Shown in pieces: positions 5,604 through 6,021 of a DNA stretch of 6,021 bases. The stretch comes from Phycisphaerales bacterium (GTDB taxonomy: Bacteria; Planctomycetota; Phycisphaerae; Tepidisphaerales; Tepidisphaeraceae). The stretch covers positions 1 to 6,021 of the forward strand of contig JAQGHP010000267.1 of the NCBI GenBank assembly GCA_028288775.1, read 5' to 3'. The position numbers and the translations under genes were made by a program. The stretch's first letter is position 1; each line of letters starts with the position of its first letter. The notes beneath the pieces are model-generated. The model saw only the letters and a program-made list of their open reading frames with translations, searched no databases and was not told the origin of the DNA.

Positions 5604-6021
5604 TTACTCGATCAGCATCGCATCCCCATAGCTGAAGAACCGGTAGTTGCTTTTGATGGCAATGTTATACAAGCGACGTTGCTCTTCCAGCCCCGTCATT
5701 GCCGCGACCAAGGCAATGAGAGTGCTTCGCGGCAGATGAAAATTCGTCACAAGCGCGCCGACGTGCCGGAAACGGTACGGCGGGTAGATGAAGATCCCGG
5801 TCTCGCCGGTCTTCGCCTCGAAGGCTCCGTCGGAGCGCTGGCTTTCCAGGACGCGGGCGGACGTCGTGCCGATGGCGACGATCCGGCGGTCTTCGGCCTT
5901 GGCGCGGTTCAGGGCATCCGCCGCCTCTGGGGAAATCGAGTAGGACTCCACGTGCATCGTATGGCCTTCGAGCGTGTCGGCGGTGACGGGCTTGAACGTG
6001 CCCATTCCGACGTGCAGCGTG
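5604..6021 (-). CDS. queA: QueA, S-adenosylmethionine:tRNA ribosyltransferase-isomerase, C-terminal part
   Basis: Open frame of 139 codons including the stop, continuing past the right edge, so only the C-terminal 138 residues or so of a protein usually near 340-360 are present. It reads TLHVGMGTFKPV, then EGHTMHVESY, VAIGTTSARVLES, GIFIYPPYRF, ALVTNFHLPRSTL and ends in NYRFFSYGDAMLIE, all signature stretches of QueA. QueA transfers and rearranges the ribosyl group of S-adenosylmethionine onto preQ1 at the wobble position 34 of tRNAs with GUN anticodons, giving epoxyqueuosine, in the cytoplasm. The common HVGAGTF is HVGMGTF here and PGYRF is PPYRF, both small changes. No other queuosine gene is in the window. 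A large inverted repeat begins 10 bases behind its stop. Confidence 0.97.
   Translation of the reverse strand, partial: TLHVGMGTFKPVTADTLEGHTMHVESYSISPEAADALNRAKAEDRRIVAIGTTSARVLESQRSDGAFEAKTGETGIFIYPPYRFRHVGALVTNFHLPRSTLIALVAAMTGLEEQRRLYNIAIKSNYRFFSYGDAMLIE

Overview
The window is GC-rich bacterial chromosome and looks most like Planctomycetota or a similar lineage with PEP-CTERM exosortase sorting. The support is two proteins with PEP-CTERM sorting tails, a Uma2-family protein, a secreted thioredoxin-like protein with a long helical N-terminal part, and a cysteine-cluster (YkgJ-like) protein. The assignment to phylum is inference; no rRNA or other marker is present. All genes look like ordinary chromosomal genes. 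I see no transposase, integrase, CRISPR array, tRNA or phage gene.

Layout from left to right. Positions 2-307 (minus) hold the N-terminal part of a membrane protein that runs off the left edge. Upstream of it, also on minus and probably in the same transcript, is a secreted redoxin/TlpA-like protein (377-1630). A 150-base divergent intergenic region separates that from a Uma2-family (DUF820) nuclease-fold protein on plus (1781-2419). Converging on it is a probable two-gene minus-strand unit: a PEP-CTERM protein (2995-3636), followed after only 14 bases by a YkgJ-like cysteine-cluster protein (2441-2980). A 225-base intergenic region separates the first PEP-CTERM gene from a divergent second one on plus (3862-4773), an NHL-like beta-propeller of about six blades. 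Converging on that is a small four-helix membrane protein (4793-5386). After a 217-base gap holding a large perfect inverted repeat (5527-5593) comes the C-terminal part of queA (minus, 5604 to the right edge), for queuosine tRNA modification.

The genes do not form one pathway. The common theme is the cell envelope: at least five of the eight products carry a signal peptide or membrane segments. The cytoplasmic ones are QueA, Uma2 and probably the cysteine-cluster protein. The most structured non-coding signal is the REPIN/BIME-like inverted repeat just behind queA: each 27-base arm starts with a GTAG-containing foot and can fold as its own hairpin, as in REP elements mobilised by RAYT transposases. 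I did not find a convincing new multi-gene system. The head-to-head PEP-CTERM pair and the unusual cysteine-cluster protein tied to one of them are the most worthwhile protein leads.
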